Below are positions 17,968 to 18,856 of a stretch of 18,856 bases of DNA, in pieces. Source of the stretch: Lachnospiraceae bacterium UBA3801 (lineage in GTDB: Bacteria; Bacillota; Clostridia; Lachnospirales; Lachnospiraceae); the NCBI GenBank assembly GCA_002368685.1, contig DFEN01000139.1, positions 1 to 18,856 of the forward strand, given 5' to 3'. The stretch's first letter is position 1. Each line of letters starts with the position of its first letter. Made by a program: the position numbers and the translations under genes. Below the pieces are notes generated by a model. It had not been told where the DNA came from. It ran no database searches and worked only from the letters and a program-made list of their open reading frames with translations.

Positions 17968-18469
17968 TTCAAGAGTGCCTGACTATGCCAAAGATGATTT
18001 GGCCGAGAGAATTAAAGACGATATGATAAATACGACTCTGACTACTAGAAATGGTCAGAGGCTTTCTCCCAAAGAAGACCGATTTATTACTCTGTACATC
18101 AAGTATGCGGATGCTACACAGGCAGCAAGAGAAGCAGGCTACACTGTGCGACCTACTATTAAAAATGTTGATGCACAGTACGTCAAGAGAGGCAAAGAAC
18201 TTCTTTCTAGGGACTACATTAGAGATGAGATTTCAGCAAGAATGGAAGAGTTTAGAGACTCACAGATTGCTGACACAAAAGAGGTACTCATGTATCTTAC
18301 AGGAGTTATGCGAGGAGAAGTGAAGGACCAGTTTGGACTTGATGCGTCACTACAAGAGAGAACAAGTGCCGCTAAAGAGCTTAATCGCAGACTCAAAGAG
18401 ATGGAAGATATTGCCAATGGCAATGGTGGTAGTGGAAAAGAAGTACATCTTGTATTAAGGAGAGAATGA
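17957..18469 (+). CDS. terS: Terminase small subunit
   Basis: The 170-residue product carries the phage terminase small-subunit pattern: LSPKEDRFITLYIKYADATQ at 36-55 followed by AAREAGY (a helix-turn-helix that binds the packaging site), then GKELLSRDYIRDEISARMEE and a C-terminal oligomerisation region with SAAKELNRRLKEMED. It would recognise the phage DNA and hand it to the large subunit, whose gene begins 1 bp after its stop. AAAGGAGG lies about 8 nt before ATG 17957. The repeats at 16836-16996 are its most likely target. Confidence 0.85.
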   Translation: MIGDSRVPDYAKDDLAERIKDDMINTTLTTRNGQRLSPKEDRFITLYIKYADATQAAREAGYTVRPTIKNVDAQYVKRGKELLSRDYIRDEISARMEEFRDSQIADTKEVLMYLTGVMRGEVKDQFGLDASLQERTSAAKELNRRLKEMEDIANGNGGSGKEVHLVLRRE

Positions 18470-18470
18470 T

Positions 18471-18856
18471 ATGGAAGAACTCATACTTGATGTCAACGAA
18501 GCTATTTCGCCAATATATTTTAATGCCATGGATGACATTTTAGACCATAAGCACGTTCATTATGTGTTTAAAGGCGGAAGAGGTTCAGCTAAATCTTCTT
18601 TTATTTCTGAGATGATTCCTCTTATTATGATTAACAACCCTAAAGTACACGCTGTTGTTTTCAGAAAAGTAGGTAATACTATTAAGAACTCTGTATGGGC
18701 GCAGGTAGTATGGGGTATAGATAAGTGGGGCCTACGAGATTACTTTCAGATACCTAAAACCATTGCTAATCCTATCATTTATAAGCCTACAGGTCAGCAG
18801 ATACTATTCATGGGACTTGATGACCCTAATAAAGTAAAGTCTGTAAAGCTACCTTT
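18471..18856 (+). CDS. terL: Terminase large subunit, N-terminal part (runs off the window)
   Basis: About 128 residues are visible. YVFKGGRGSAKSS (31-43) is the Walker A of PBSX/Terminase_3-type packaging ATPases, followed by FISEMIPLIM, AVVFRKVGNTIKNSVWAQVV and the later FMGLDDPNKVKS segment (the GxDDPxKxKS motif of this family). The enzyme pumps DNA into the prohead with its ATPase domain and cuts it with a C-terminal nuclease domain, which lies beyond the window. AAGGAG (18458-18463) precedes ATG 18471 by 7 nt. Confidence 0.9.
   Translation, partial: MEELILDVNEAISPIYFNAMDDILDHKHVHYVFKGGRGSAKSSFISEMIPLIMINNPKVHAVVFRKVGNTIKNSVWAQVVWGIDKWGLRDYFQIPKTIANPIIYKPTGQQILFMGLDDPNKVKSVKLP

Noticed and set aside
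1..18856. tRNA genes, CRISPR arrays, insertion sequences
   Set aside because: No T-loop GGTTCRA with matching acceptor arms, no regularly spaced 25-40 bp repeats with unique spacers, and no transposase-like frame were seen. The promoter modules recur regularly but are separated by genes.

Overview
The window looks like part of the genome of a tailed double-stranded DNA phage, or a prophage or phage-plasmid, of a low-GC Firmicute. I favour Clostridia, but that is inference. The reasons are: every supported gene is on the + strand, genes are packed with ATGA/TAATG-type overlaps, Shine-Dalgarno sites are near-perfect (mostly GAAAGGAG), proteins are small, and the right end carries a small and a large terminase subunit. 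I see no tRNA, rRNA, CRISPR array, insertion sequence or integrase.

Left block (1-7125): replication and recombination. After small proteins and a NAD-ligase Ia-like fragment come a strong promoter, an HNH-type protein, a PD-(D/E)XK resolvase, an HTH protein, and a bacterial-style clamp loader split over three genes: DnaX-like ATPase (2536-3600), delta-prime-like (3793-4626) and delta-like (4608-5525). Three small zinc-binding proteins and a PP-loop protein with an altered signature follow, and the block ends in a terminator. The DNA polymerase and sliding clamp expected to work with this loader are not in the window.

Middle block (7126-15180): about 31 very small genes, nearly all unrecognised, set in ten consecutive cassettes. 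Each cassette opens with a copy of one 41-bp promoter module: TTGAAR, 17 bp, TATNNT, 5 bp, TGTAAAC. A similar module (TTGACA/TACAAT) sits at 686. Several modules are bracketed by inverted repeats whose arms differ completely between cassettes while complementarity is kept. One arm lies upstream of the transcription start and the other in the 5' leader. Transcripts started at the module would therefore lack the hairpin and read-through transcripts would carry it. This resembles an early-region, host-takeover locus with an insulated-promoter design, and is the most unusual feature here.

Right block (15177-17150): a 1-kb non-coding region with paired operator-like palindromes, one-strand GCCATT repeats and a 30-bp palindrome carrying TGTAAAC; then a self-contained two-gene cassette (16093-16780) whose terminator stem contains a perfect match to the chromosomal parS consensus bound by ParB; LexA/DinR-type SOS boxes; and direct repeats just upstream of the packaging genes, suggestive of a terminase recognition site.

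Late block (17097-18856): a promoter, two unknown small proteins, terminase small subunit, and the start of the terminase large subunit, which runs off the window.
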